Made by a program: the position numbers and the translations under genes. Positions 28,248 to 37,149 of a stretch of DNA of 64,000 nucleotides are shown one piece after another. Every line of letters starts with the position of its first letter. Positions within the stretch are counted from its first letter, which is position 1. A model generated the notes under the pieces. That model was not told the DNA's origin. It made no database searches and was given only the letters and a program-made list of their open reading frames with translations. This stretch comes from Holophagae bacterium (GTDB lineage: Bacteria; Acidobacteriota; Holophagae; Acanthopleuribacterales; Acanthopleuribacteraceae), in NCBI GenBank assembly GCA_029263455.1, contig JAJCXM010000004.1, positions 422,747-486,746 of the forward strand. Direction: 5' to 3'.

Positions 28248-29706
28248 GACCGGCCTCCATGTCGCGTAAAATACGTGCAACTACTTCACGGTCACTGAAA
28301 GGGATTAACTTTCCAGCACGCTCTTGATGAATCTCGTGGCCCTTGCCAGCAATCAACACCATATCCCCTTGCCTCGCCATCTTCAATGCGCACTCAATGG
28401 CTAGAAATCGATCTGTCACTTTTTGAAAACTATCTGCCAATGGGCGTGAAATGCCTTCACATACCATATCGATAATGCTCGCGGGGTCTTCTGAGCGCGG
28501 ATTATCGGATGTGACCAGGATAATGTCCGCAATGCGATCAGCCACGTCGCCCATCAAGGCTCTCTTGGTCTTGTCCCGATCTCCGCCAGCCCCAAAAACT
28601 AGAATCAAACGACCTTCACATAGCTCCTTACAACAGGCCGCTACTTTTTCCAGAGCGTCAGGAGAGTGCGCGAAATCTACCACCACCTGAAACGCTTGAC
28701 CTTGACCAACCGTCTCCATGCGTCCGGCGATTGGTTTTAAAGTATGGCCAATAATTTGTAAGTCCTCTAAACGTGCGCCTTCACAATGAGCAACCGTCGC
28801 GGCACATACGAAATTATATATATTGTGTAGACCCAATAGCGGAATCTCAAAGACTCCTTTTATGTCGCCTATTCTTAATTCAAAGTGTGAATGCTTGGCC
28901 GTCAGAACCACGCCATCAATCTTGATGTCGCAGTCATCATTTTGTCCAAATCTCAAGTGCCGCACGCCTGAAGGGATCTGAAGTCGGCGACCATAGCTGT
29001 CGTCGCCATTGACAATTGCTGTCCCACCGGCAGGCAACAACTCAAACATTCTTTGTTTCGCCGCAAAGTAAGTTTCCATGTCGCCATGAAAATCCAAGTG
29101 GTCTCGGCTCAGATTGGTGAAGATACCGTAGGCCAACTGCATGCCAAATACACGATCAAACATCATTGCGTGCGACGAAATCTCAACAGCAGCATAAGCG
29201 CAACTGTTGTCGACCATTTCTTTTAAGGTCATATAAACTTCTGAGGATTCGGGTGTCGTTCTATGGGCGCGCTCTTCGGAAACACCGTTAAAATAACTAA
29301 GCGTACCAATACGACCACAACATCCAAGTCCAGCGAGCAGTTGACCTAGTAAATAGCAGGTCGTTGTCTTACCGTTGGTTCCGGTCATTCCGATTACTTT
29401 TAGTTGTTTATCTGGTGCATTAAAGAGTCTGCGCGATAACAAGGCCATAGCGCGTCGCGGTTGGGTCGCAATAATGTATGGTAATCCGACTTGCACGCGC
29501 TCTGGGTGGTTTGTCAAAATAGCGACCGCGCCCAATTGTGCTGCGCGTCCAATATAGGCATGACCATCATGGTTCGCGCCCTCAAGGGCCACAAACAAAC
29601 TACCGGGCTCAACCTTGCGGGAATCGTGCGTGATATGGGTGACCCGAGCATCACCAGAACCTTGCAAGCGCAGTTCCAAATCCAGTATGAGATCAGCTAG
29701 GCGCAC
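28240..29706 (-). CDS. murE: UDP-MurNAc-tripeptide synthetase, meso-DAP type
   Basis: Adds the third stem-peptide residue. ATP loop GMTGTNGKTTTCYL, N-terminal THDSRKVEPGSLFVAL, and the substrate motif DNPRSEDP, which marks meso-diaminopimelate-specific enzymes (lysine enzymes differ in this motif). This supports a Gram-negative-type A1-gamma wall. The start is GTG at 29706, immediately after the ftsI stop. 488 residues. Confidence 0.96.
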   Translation of the reverse strand: MRLADLILDLELRLQGSGDARVTHITHDSRKVEPGSLFVALEGANHDGHAYIGRAAQLGAVAILTNHPERVQVGLPYIIATQPRRAMALLSRRLFNAPDKQLKVIGMTGTNGKTTTCYLLGQLLAGLGCCGRIGTLSYFNGVSEERAHRTTPESSEVYMTLKEMVDNSCAYAAVEISSHAMMFDRVFGMQLAYGIFTNLSRDHLDFHGDMETYFAAKQRMFELLPAGGTAIVNGDDSYGRRLQIPSGVRHLRFGQNDDCDIKIDGVVLTAKHSHFELRIGDIKGVFEIPLLGLHNIYNFVCAATVAHCEGARLEDLQIIGHTLKPIAGRMETVGQGQAFQVVVDFAHSPDALEKVAACCKELCEGRLILVFGAGGDRDKTKRALMGDVADRIADIILVTSDNPRSEDPASIIDMVCEGISRPLADSFQKVTDRFLAIECALKMARQGDMVLIAGKGHEIHQERAGKLIPFSDREVVARILRDMEAGHV

Positions 29707-31659
29707 TTAAGCATCCCCTAACTTTAGTTGACATACACTGCCCTTAATAACGCGTGTACCGGGCTTAGGGGATTGTGTTACAACCCGACCTTGACCTTTG
29801 ACTTCCACTTTCAAACCCACCCGCATCCCTTGATACAAGGCATTTCGTAATCCCAGACCAGTAAGATCAGGCATCATTTCTGCTTGATTCACATCTACCA
29901 CGGGAGTCGAAGGCCAGTCGGGACGTTGGTTCTCAGTTACTGGTAATCGGCGACGGCGGAAGCCTGGGAGTTCCGACTCATAAAGAACAATTTGACGGCC
30001 TATTTCGGAGAAAATGGGCGCCGCCACTTCGCCACCATCAGTCTTGCCTCCCTTGGGGTCGTGAACCACGACGATAATACCATAGCGCGGATCTTCCGCA
30101 GGGAAAAAGCCAACGAACGAAGCGTTGAAACGTTTCTGCGAATAGGATCCGCCCGATAGGCGCTGCGCGGTGCCCGTTTTCCCAAAAACGCGCACCCCAG
30201 GGATAGCTGCATTTTTTGCTGTCCCATGGACGACTACGCCCTCTAGCATGTCCTTCATCTGATCAACAACCTGAGCACTAAGTATTCTATTTTCAGGGCG
30301 TTTCGGAGTTAGGTCTACAATTTCTCCATTCGCTTTAATGACTCGGCTGCCCAAATGTGGCGTGACCAAATAGCCGCCATTTGCAACAACGGCTGCAGCA
30401 CGTAACATTTGTAAGGGTGTCGCAGAAAGTTCATGTCCGATGGCAAGAAATGCAGGAGAAACTAGACTCCAATTGCTTAAAGGGTGCACTTTACCGACAG
30501 CCTCTGCAGGCAAATCGATGCCGGTGCGCGTACCGAACCCAAATCGACGAATCATTTCGTGAAAATGTTCCTTTGAGTAGGTTGCCGCAATCTTGATGGC
30601 GCCTACATTTGACGACTTCCACAGGATCTCCTCGACCGTTAGCTGGTCGTAATTGTGGTGGTCACGAATAAAAGTGTTGGAAACTTTGATGCCGCCGCGT
30701 TCGCAATCAAATAGTTGGTCCCGTCGAATACTACCCGCCTCGAGACCCGCTGCGACGGTAATAATCTTGAACGCAGATGCAGGCTCATATACATCTACAA
30801 TGGCGCGATTCTTCCGTTCTCGCGAGCTGTAATTGAAGTAGAAGTTAGGATTGAAATCGGGCATGTTGGACATGGCTCGAATCGCGCCACTACGAGGATC
30901 CATGACAATCGCTGTAATGTTATTAGCGCGTGTCGTTTTAAGTGCACGGCGCAACGCTTCCTCGACAAAAAACTGGATGTTCTGATCCAACGTAATTTGT
31001 ACTGTGGCACCCATTTGCGGTTCTTTAAGGACCTGCGGTCCTAGCCATATTTTCTTTTGGCGACCGTCTCGATAGGTCTGTCGCTTTCCTGGCTGGCCAG
31101 CCACATAACGATCAAATGCTTTTTCCGCGCCTTCCTTAATTGACCCATCTAAACTAGTAAAACCCACTACGTGGCAGCCCAACCAATCTTTGGGGTACTT
31201 CCGAATGGGTTCTTTTTGGCAAAATATGCCGCGATAACCCAACGCCTTGACTTTATCCCAATCTTTAGGAGAAACCCAACGCGCCACATACGCAAAACTG
31301 CGATCTCGGTCGTTGAGGCGTTTCAAAATGGATCGGCGCCAGCGCTTGTCTTTACCCAGAATCTTCGAAATTTCTTCGACGACTTCCGTTGCATTATCAA
31401 TGACTGAAGGGTCGGCACATATGGAAGGTTGCACTTGGCTGATGGCCAGCAAGCGACCGCTACGATCAACAATGTCGCCTCGCTTCGCCGGAATCTCCTG
31501 CTGGTAACGGTGATTTAACGAGGATCTGGCACGAAGCTGTTCTGACTCCACCACTTGGAACTCTGCCAAGCGCGCAAAAATGAGTAGACCCCAAATAACC
31601 AGTCCTACCGTCACGGCGGCCATCCGGGAACGAAACCCCTTGGCCTCGACACCGCTCAT
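29707..31659 (-). CDS. ftsI: Septal peptidoglycan transpeptidase FtsI (PBP3) with PASTA domain
   Basis: Class B penicillin-binding protein: short cytoplasmic tail, one membrane anchor at about residues 14-32, dimerisation domain, and transpeptidase domain with SAFK (active Ser in EPASAFKIITV), SSN (WKSSNVGAI) and KTGTAQ. The last roughly 60 residues (MPDLTGLGLRNALYQGM... and PKPGTRV) form a PASTA domain, absent from E. coli FtsI but known in several other phyla. 650 residues, consistent with that addition. Overlaps ftsL by four bases. Confidence 0.95.
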   Translation of the reverse strand: MSGVEAKGFRSRMAAVTVGLVIWGLLIFARLAEFQVVESEQLRARSSLNHRYQQEIPAKRGDIVDRSGRLLAISQVQPSICADPSVIDNATEVVEEISKILGKDKRWRRSILKRLNDRDRSFAYVARWVSPKDWDKVKALGYRGIFCQKEPIRKYPKDWLGCHVVGFTSLDGSIKEGAEKAFDRYVAGQPGKRQTYRDGRQKKIWLGPQVLKEPQMGATVQITLDQNIQFFVEEALRRALKTTRANNITAIVMDPRSGAIRAMSNMPDFNPNFYFNYSSRERKNRAIVDVYEPASAFKIITVAAGLEAGSIRRDQLFDCERGGIKVSNTFIRDHHNYDQLTVEEILWKSSNVGAIKIAATYSKEHFHEMIRRFGFGTRTGIDLPAEAVGKVHPLSNWSLVSPAFLAIGHELSATPLQMLRAAAVVANGGYLVTPHLGSRVIKANGEIVDLTPKRPENRILSAQVVDQMKDMLEGVVVHGTAKNAAIPGVRVFGKTGTAQRLSGGSYSQKRFNASFVGFFPAEDPRYGIIVVVHDPKGGKTDGGEVAAPIFSEIGRQIVLYESELPGFRRRRLPVTENQRPDWPSTPVVDVNQAEMMPDLTGLGLRNALYQGMRVGLKVEVKGQGRVVTQSPKPGTRVIKGSVCQLKLGDA

Positions 31660-32015
31660 GGCAGCCCCTCTGTCCTTGCGGCTTCGGCAACCAAGGTTTC
31701 GCGAGTTGTATAAACAACTATCTGCTCTTGACGGGGAACCAAGCCACGTTTTTCCATTTGACGAAATACGCGCTCAGGTCGCGTCAGTCGCGCCAGCTCT
31801 GCTCTCAAGTATGCCTGTTCATCAAGCATGGCGGCCTCTTCGGATTTGAGCTCCACCACCCGATAGCCATAACGCACCAGCACGGTACGCAAAGATGCAA
31901 TCCAAACCATCGGAATCGCCAATAGAAAGGCGAACAAAAACAGATAGATAAATTCAGATCCACGTAACTTGCGTTTGGCAACTGCATGAGTACCTCTTGA
32001 AAAGGATCGGGTCAT
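31656..32015 (-). CDS. ftsL: FtsL-like cell division protein
   Basis: A 119-residue bitopic protein: basic N-terminus, one transmembrane helix at about residues 24-46 (IYLFLFAFLLAIPMVWIASL), then a heptad-patterned coiled coil (VVELKSEEAAMLDEQAYLRA). Size, topology and the slot between rsmH and ftsI match FtsL, whose sequence is hardly conserved. Overlaps both neighbours by four bases. Confidence 0.82.
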   Translation of the reverse strand: MTRSFSRGTHAVAKRKLRGSEFIYLFLFAFLLAIPMVWIASLRTVLVRYGYRVVELKSEEAAMLDEQAYLRAELARLTRPERVFRQMEKRGLVPRQEQIVVYTTRETLVAEAARTEGLP

Positions 32016-32887
32016 GACAATTCCTCCCGTTCAATAGCTCTGAATTTGGCACTGCGCGAGGCCGGGTTCCTTGCACATTCATCTTCTTGAGGAACCAAAG
32101 GCCTTTTGGTTAGTATCCGAAAGCCCAGTTTGGCGTGATCCTTAAAACAATGTTTTACGATGCGGTCCTCTAAGCTATGAAAGCTAATTACCAGGCCTCG
32201 TCCCTTTTGGTTCAGTTTTGCCAACGCAGCCGGTAAGGTGTCACGAAGCTGCCCCAATTCGTCGTTAACCGCTATTCTCAAAGCTTGAAAAGTTCGCGTC
32301 GCTGGATGGATTCGGTGAAATCGTTTTCGCGGAAAGGCGCGCGTACAAATATCCGCTAGTTTGGACGTCGTCCATTGCTTATCTAAATCACGAGCCTCAC
32401 AAATAAGGCGAGCAATACGGCGCGACAAACGCTCCTCACCATTTTGATAAATCGTATCTGCGATTTCCTTTTCCGTTGACTGATTGATCCAGTCAGCAGC
32501 CGTGACTGGACTCGATTGATCCATACGCATGTCTAACGGTCCATCATCCCTAAAGGAGAATCCGCGCACAGGATCCTTGAGTTGCGGCGTAGAGACCCCT
32601 AGGTCTAGCAAAAAGCCATCAATGCTGTCTGGCAAACGCGCCAACACAGCCGTCATCTCCCCAGTATGAAAATCAAATCTTGGGTCCGTGAATGTGGCGG
32701 CTTGTTCCGCAGCTGCTTGATCACGATCACTGGCAATGAGCCGGCCTGATGGCGAAAGCGCATCCAGAATCGCCTTTGCGTGACCCCCTCGACCAAAAGT
32801 ACCGTCCCAATAAACGCCTTCAGGGTTAACGTTCAAATAGGTCAGGACTTCCTCGGCCATTACAGGGACATGAGCGATGTTAGTCAC
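32012..32887 (-). CDS. rsmH: 16S rRNA (cytosine(1402)-N4)-methyltransferase
   Basis: SAM-dependent methyltransferase modifying the decoding centre of 16S rRNA. The binding loop DGTFGRGGHAKAIL is at about residues 28-41, and LLDLGVSTPQLKDPVRGFSF and ISFHSLEDRIVKHCF are family hallmarks. 291 residues. Located directly after mraZ, the usual order at the head of the dcw cluster. Confidence 0.97.
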   Translation of the reverse strand: MTNIAHVPVMAEEVLTYLNVNPEGVYWDGTFGRGGHAKAILDALSPSGRLIASDRDQAAAEQAATFTDPRFDFHTGEMTAVLARLPDSIDGFLLDLGVSTPQLKDPVRGFSFRDDGPLDMRMDQSSPVTAADWINQSTEKEIADTIYQNGEERLSRRIARLICEARDLDKQWTTSKLADICTRAFPRKRFHRIHPATRTFQALRIAVNDELGQLRDTLPAALAKLNQKGRGLVISFHSLEDRIVKHCFKDHAKLGFRILTKRPLVPQEDECARNPASRSAKFRAIEREELS

Positions 32888-32888
32888 C

Positions 32889-33329
32889 TCAGAACTCCAA
32901 CGTCGTAAAGTCTTCGGTCGTTAGCGGCCGTGGATCATCATCAGCTGCCATGCGTTCAGCTGGCCACACCTGGATGTGATCCAAACAACCAATCAACACA
33001 ACCTCATCGTGAATGTTCACCAATTCGCGCTGGATCGGCTTAAGTAAGACACGTCCTTGACTATCCATATCGTTTTCATTGCCATAGCGATTGGCACGCG
33101 TCAAGAACCCGCGTCTTGACGGGTTCAAAAAGCCCAGGCCGGTAACCCTGGTCTCAATCTCCTCCCAAACTGGCAGAGGATAGACCTGTAGAAAATCGTC
33201 AGTGAGCGCCGTTATAAACAGGCTACTGCCGAATGTGGCTTCGAGCGTTCTTTTGAATGCCGAGGGCATTTTTAGACGGCCCTTGTCGTCTATCCTCGCC
33301 TCGGCGTGCCCTCTAAGTCGAGCAGCCAT
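32889..33329 (-). CDS. mraZ: Transcriptional regulator MraZ
   Basis: Two AbrB/SpoVT-like beta-barrel half-repeats; the first contains HAEARIDDKGRLKMPSAFKR and the second NENDMDSQGRVLLKP, which match the duplicated family motif. In studied bacteria MraZ is an oligomeric repressor of its own promoter and of the dcw cluster, binding short direct repeats. Matching repeats lie 33-52 bases upstream. 146 residues, one base before rsmH. Confidence 0.95.
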   Translation of the reverse strand: MAARLRGHAEARIDDKGRLKMPSAFKRTLEATFGSSLFITALTDDFLQVYPLPVWEEIETRVTGLGFLNPSRRGFLTRANRYGNENDMDSQGRVLLKPIQRELVNIHDEVVLIGCLDHIQVWPAERMAADDDPRPLTTEDFTTLEF

Positions 33330-33361
33330 CGCGACACCATCCGTGGAAGTCTAGGTTGGGT

Positions 33362-33406
33362 TAACCATTGTAGACCACTTTAGTCCCTTTTGCTCCAGAA
33401 AGTCAA
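33362..33406 (-). promoter_or_regulatory. mraZ promoter with putative MraZ-binding direct repeat
   Basis: On the minus strand a sigma-70-like promoter can be read: TTGACT (33401-33406), an 18-base spacer, then TAAAGT (33377-33382). Overlapping the -10 box is a 10-base-period direct repeat, AAAGTGGTCT then ACAATGGTTA (33362-33381). Known MraZ boxes are direct repeats with TGG cores at 10-base spacing, so this fits autorepression of the cluster. Inference from pattern only. Confidence 0.5.
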
Positions 33407-33487
33407 TTCTATGGACCATTTTTGTTGCGTTAAGGGTTAGAAGTAGGTTTTCTTGGCCATCAGTCAAGGCCGGCTATCACTTTATTT

Positions 33488-33556
33488 AACGTTCACTTAA
33501 ACGTTCACTTAGCTGTACGCAGGAAGAGGGCTGCAATTCGCCAGCTTAGGTATAAT
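33488..33556 (+). promoter_or_regulatory. arcA promoter region with 12-base direct repeat
   Basis: A perfect TATAAT box lies at 33551-33556, about 50 bases before the arcA start. No good -35 box is found at the right distance. Upstream, the 12-mer AACGTTCACTTA occurs twice in immediate tandem (33488-33499 and 33500-33511). A -10 box without a -35 box plus an upstream direct repeat suggests an activator-dependent promoter. Confidence 0.5.
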
Positions 33557-33606
33557 GGCTGGGCCATATGGATCTGGGCCGAATTTGGCCACAACAAGGA
33601 GTTTTC

Positions 33607-34866
33607 ATGACCCGCCCTTCCGTTTTCTCAGAAATTGGCCGCTTACGGACGGTTGCCGTTCATCGGCCCGGCCCCGAAGTAGATCGCATGACGCCAACGC
33701 TTATGAATGAGATGCTGTTCGACGACATACTCTTTGGAAACGAAGCTCGAATGGAGCATGACACTTTTCGTCAAATTCTTGGACGTGTTGCCCATGTAAT
33801 CGATTCTCAAGATATGTTGGCAGAAGCATTGGAATCACCTGAAGCGACAGAATTCCTGGTTAATCATTTGGACACCTTATGTCCCTTATCACATGAGGAC
33901 GAAGACGAATTGCGCGCAGTGGGCGCCAAGGAACTGGCTGAGCGTGTCGTGAGTGGCTGGTACGAAATGGATGAGCATGGACAAAACTACGTGTTCAAGA
34001 TTCCGCCCATTCCTAATTTGTTGTTCATGCGCGACCCGGCCGCCGTTATTGGGGAAACCGTTTCGGTAAACCAAATGGCGACGACGGCTCGGCGAAGTGA
34101 GCCTTTAGTGATGGAAACCATTCTTCGATTTCATCCAAAATACAAAATCGACCATAAAGATTTGATTTGGTACGACGACAAGGACAACTATCGCTTCAAA
34201 ATGCTCGATTCGAGAAACACGATCGAAGGTGGTGATATCTTAGTGCTCTCGGAATCGATCGTGGCGGTTGGCGCCAGCATTCGCACAACGCAATCGAAAG
34301 TCACCGCGCTGGCAGATCGCCTCAAGGCTTATGGCCAATTTAAGACTTTACTCATTGTTCTTCTGCCTCACAAACGTGCTGCTATGCACTTGGACACCGT
34401 TTTTACTCAAATTGACCCAGAACACTGCCTTGTTTTCCCTCCATTCATGGTCTCGCAGCAGGGAGAAGCCTGTCCCGTGATTCGGATGGACCTCACCCGA
34501 CGTGACCTTCAAGTAGAATTGAAGAGTGATTTCCTTACCGCCTTGGCAGAAGAGGGTCATCCGCTCAAACCGATCCAGTGTGGTGGTTCAAACCGTCTCA
34601 ACCAAGAACGAGAACAATGGACCGACGGCGCTAACGCATTTTGTCTAGCACCGGGCGTGGCCATCGCTTACAGCCGCAATACCCACACGGCTGACGAACT
34701 CACCGCGATTGGATATCACGCCATAGACGCTGAGTCGGTTATCAAAGACAACATCGATCTACTGGATGGTAAGCGTTATATGGTGATGCTACGCGGCAAC
34801 GAATTATCTCGTGCTCGAGGCGGGCCCCGCTGTATGACGATGCCTTGGGTGCGAGATCGATTGTAG
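33607..34866 (+). CDS. arcA: Arginine deiminase
   Basis: Hydrolyses arginine to citrulline and ammonia, the first step of the ADI pathway. Guanidino-modifying enzyme motifs are present: FMRDPAAVIGE, RNTIEGGDIL, the His-Asp region MHLDTVFTQID and the catalytic Cys near the C-terminus (GGPRCMTMPW). The ATG at 33607 has a strong AAGGAG site and gives 419 residues, normal for ArcA. arcC follows at 34952; the ornithine carbamoyltransferase gene (arcB) that normally links the two steps is missing here. Confidence 0.95.
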   Translation: MTRPSVFSEIGRLRTVAVHRPGPEVDRMTPTLMNEMLFDDILFGNEARMEHDTFRQILGRVAHVIDSQDMLAEALESPEATEFLVNHLDTLCPLSHEDEDELRAVGAKELAERVVSGWYEMDEHGQNYVFKIPPIPNLLFMRDPAAVIGETVSVNQMATTARRSEPLVMETILRFHPKYKIDHKDLIWYDDKDNYRFKMLDSRNTIEGGDILVLSESIVAVGASIRTTQSKVTALADRLKAYGQFKTLLIVLLPHKRAAMHLDTVFTQIDPEHCLVFPPFMVSQQGEACPVIRMDLTRRDLQVELKSDFLTALAEEGHPLKPIQCGGSNRLNQEREQWTDGANAFCLAPGVAIAYSRNTHTADELTAIGYHAIDAESVIKDNIDLLDGKRYMVMLRGNELSRARGGPRCMTMPWVRDRL

Positions 34867-34902
34867 TAACATCATTCTTTCCGTATACTTCGGCACTTCC
34901 CC

Positions 34903-34918
34903 GCTTGCAAAAGCAAGC
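34903..34918 (+). other. Hairpin between arcA and arcC
   Basis: A perfect 6-bp stem GCTTGC / GCAAGC with an AAAA loop lies in the 85-base gap. There is no T-run after it, so it is more likely an mRNA-stability or processing element than a terminator. Confidence 0.4.
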
Positions 34919-34951
34919 CGTATGTTGATGTAAGAATGACGAGGATAAAAC

Positions 34952-35893
34952 ATGAAACGCGCGCTCATTGCATTCGGCGGAAATGCGCTCATCAGAGCTG
35001 ACGAAATAGGGTTACAGACACAGCAAATCGAAAATGCCAAAGAAGCTGCGGAAATGATTGTTCGCCTTGTAGCTCAAGGTGTTTTACCGGTGATTGTTCA
35101 CGGTAACGGTCCTCAAGTTGGCAACATTCTTATCCAACAGGAAGAAGCCAGCAATCGTGTCCCCCCTTACACCATGGATATCTGCGGCGCTCAAACCCAA
35201 GGATCGATGGGTTATTTGTTACAGCGTTGCATTGAGAATATGTTGCGGCTACGCAAATTAGGCAACAAGGTCGCAACCGTCTTGAGCGAAGTAATCGTCG
35301 ATGGTGATGATCCCGCATTTCAGAACCCAACAAAACCCGTAGGCCCTTTTTACGAAGCCTTCCGTGCACGCCAGCTCGAAATGGAAAAAGGGTGGGTCAT
35401 GAAAGAGGATGCGGGTCGTGGATGGCGCCGCTTAGTACCCTCCCCTCTGCCCGTCGAGATTCAACAAATTGAGGTCATTCGTTGCTTGCTTGATCAAGGA
35501 TATGTCACGATTGCGTGCGGTGGTGGCGGCATTCCCGTGATGCGTGATAAACAAGGCTACCTATTGGGTGTAGAAGCAGTCATTGATAAGGACCGCACGT
35601 CAGCAGCGCTCGCCCACGCCCTTAATTTAGATACATTCGTGGTATTAACTGCCGTTGAAAAAGTATCATTAGATTTTGGCAAATCAAGCCAGCGTGATCT
35701 AGATGTTATAACTGTATCGGAAGCAAAAATGCACTTAGCCGACGGACAATTTCCACCGGGCAGTATGGGTCCTAAAATTGAGGCGGCCATTACCTACATC
35801 GAGAACGGTGGGCACGAGGTTCTTATTACGACGCCAGAAGCCTTGTTAACCGGAGATTTTTCATCGGTGGGCACACGTATCATTCCAGGTTAG
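34952..35893 (+). CDS. arcC: Carbamate kinase
   Basis: Reversible transfer of phosphate from carbamoyl phosphate to ADP, the ATP-yielding step of arginine fermentation. Amino-acid-kinase fold motifs are clear: ALIAFGGNALI, VIVHGNGPQVGN, IACGGGGIPV and AVIDKDRTSAALA. 313 residues, standard. An AGGA site precedes the ATG. Co-oriented with arcA and probably co-transcribed. Confidence 0.95.
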   Translation: MKRALIAFGGNALIRADEIGLQTQQIENAKEAAEMIVRLVAQGVLPVIVHGNGPQVGNILIQQEEASNRVPPYTMDICGAQTQGSMGYLLQRCIENMLRLRKLGNKVATVLSEVIVDGDDPAFQNPTKPVGPFYEAFRARQLEMEKGWVMKEDAGRGWRRLVPSPLPVEIQQIEVIRCLLDQGYVTIACGGGGIPVMRDKQGYLLGVEAVIDKDRTSAALAHALNLDTFVVLTAVEKVSLDFGKSSQRDLDVITVSEAKMHLADGQFPPGSMGPKIEAAITYIENGGHEVLITTPEALLTGDFSSVGTRIIPG

Positions 35894-35900
35894 TTCTTCA

Positions 35901-36935
35901 TTGAAAATCGCCAACCCACTTGTTCCTAGCAACCGTTTTCGAGACGTGGTTGAGGAATTACTTTCCCCCGTCCTAATTTTGGCCCTTCTATACCTGTGGG
36001 TCATGAAGTCTCACTTGAAAAGTCATGGCATACTCATGACGGTGGATCTCATTAGTATTCCGTTTGCTAGTGTGACGATTGTGGGATTACTCGCCTTTGC
36101 ACTGGTATTCGCTAAGCTTGCCTCCTACAAAGTCAAAAAGCGACAGCGCGACGGTGAACTAAAACGTCTTGTCCTGGGATGGTGCAACATTCCGGCATGC
36201 GTGCGTTTGCTGGTTGCCACTTTTGCGTTTTGGATAACGATGAGTGCTTATCTCGCTCAAAAACAATGGTTGCCCACGCTGGAACCCACGCTTTACGACG
36301 AGGCAATTGAGGCCTTGGATCGAGCCCTCCATTTTGGCGTCTTACCCTCCCCTGGCTGGCACCTAGCCTTTCCCCAACAGGCATGGACACAGTTGATCGA
36401 TTTCTTATATAGCTTGTGGTACATAACCAAGTTCCCCGTGGCGGCCTACTTTATTTTCAACGCTCGAAAAGCCTCAACCCACTATTTATTGTCACTTAAC
36501 CTAATGTGGATGATCTGTGGCTGGGTGACAGAATGGTTGCCCAGCTTGGGACCTTGTTACGTACAGCACGTTTCTCAAGCACCCGTTGGAACAACCGCTG
36601 CCAGGCTCCAACAATCACTATGGCGTGGTTATGAAGCCATGAACGCGAATACCGATTCGACTCTGCTGGGATCATTCGACGGCGTTGCCGCTTTTCCGAG
36701 CTTGCACGTTGGCGTAACCGCGTTAAGTGTGTGCTTCCTATGGAAACTCAAACGCTTACGTTGGGTTCTGCTTGGGTATTGGGCATTGATCCAATATGGA
36801 TCGGCTTATTTGGGTTGGCACTACGCCGTCGACGGCTATGTCAGTAGCCTCATCGCGGTTGCTCTCTACTTTATTGTTAAATGGTTGGTTGACTTGATAT
36901 ACGGAAATCAGGCGAAAGCCCGCGTGATTTCTTGA
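35901..36935 (+). CDS. PAP2_3-like membrane protein
   Basis: A polytopic membrane protein of up to 344 residues. The C-terminal half carries the phosphatase-superfamily pattern AAFPSLHVGVTAL ... GWHYAVDGYVSSLIA, typical of the PAP2_3 (inositol-phosphotransferase/Aur1-like) branch, implying a lipid-phosphate substrate. The first PAP2 motif (KxxxxxxRP) is not obvious, as is common in this branch. The start is uncertain: TTG at 35901, eight bases after arcC, has no clear ribosome site; a later Met (about residue 36) is possible. Likely read through from arcAC, but no functional link is evident. Confidence 0.72.
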   Translation: MKIANPLVPSNRFRDVVEELLSPVLILALLYLWVMKSHLKSHGILMTVDLISIPFASVTIVGLLAFALVFAKLASYKVKKRQRDGELKRLVLGWCNIPACVRLLVATFAFWITMSAYLAQKQWLPTLEPTLYDEAIEALDRALHFGVLPSPGWHLAFPQQAWTQLIDFLYSLWYITKFPVAAYFIFNARKASTHYLLSLNLMWMICGWVTEWLPSLGPCYVQHVSQAPVGTTAARLQQSLWRGYEAMNANTDSTLLGSFDGVAAFPSLHVGVTALSVCFLWKLKRLRWVLLGYWALIQYGSAYLGWHYAVDGYVSSLIAVALYFIVKWLVDLIYGNQAKARVIS

Positions 36936-37149
36936 TCAATTTACCTACCAAGCCCCGATTTTTTTGTTGAGATCCGCTTGTACACAGTTTTTAACAATTC
37001 TTTTTTTGCAGTTGAAGGCCGTTACGATTAGACTAGTTCGACTAATCAACCCGAAGTCGGCCACTTAACCGACCTACCCACATAGACCAGGGTTCCTAAC
37101 CTTGCCCACGGACTATCGTTGGATTCGGAAACCATGAGGAGCCTTTTAA
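36936..37149 (+). promoter_or_regulatory. Gap before the peptide transporter gene
   Basis: Contains an inverted repeat GATTAG / CTAATC (37026-37031 and 37042-37047) and a second, GTCGG / CCGAC shortly after. These could be an operator and a leader hairpin for the transporter gene. No clear promoter boxes were recognised. Confidence 0.35.
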
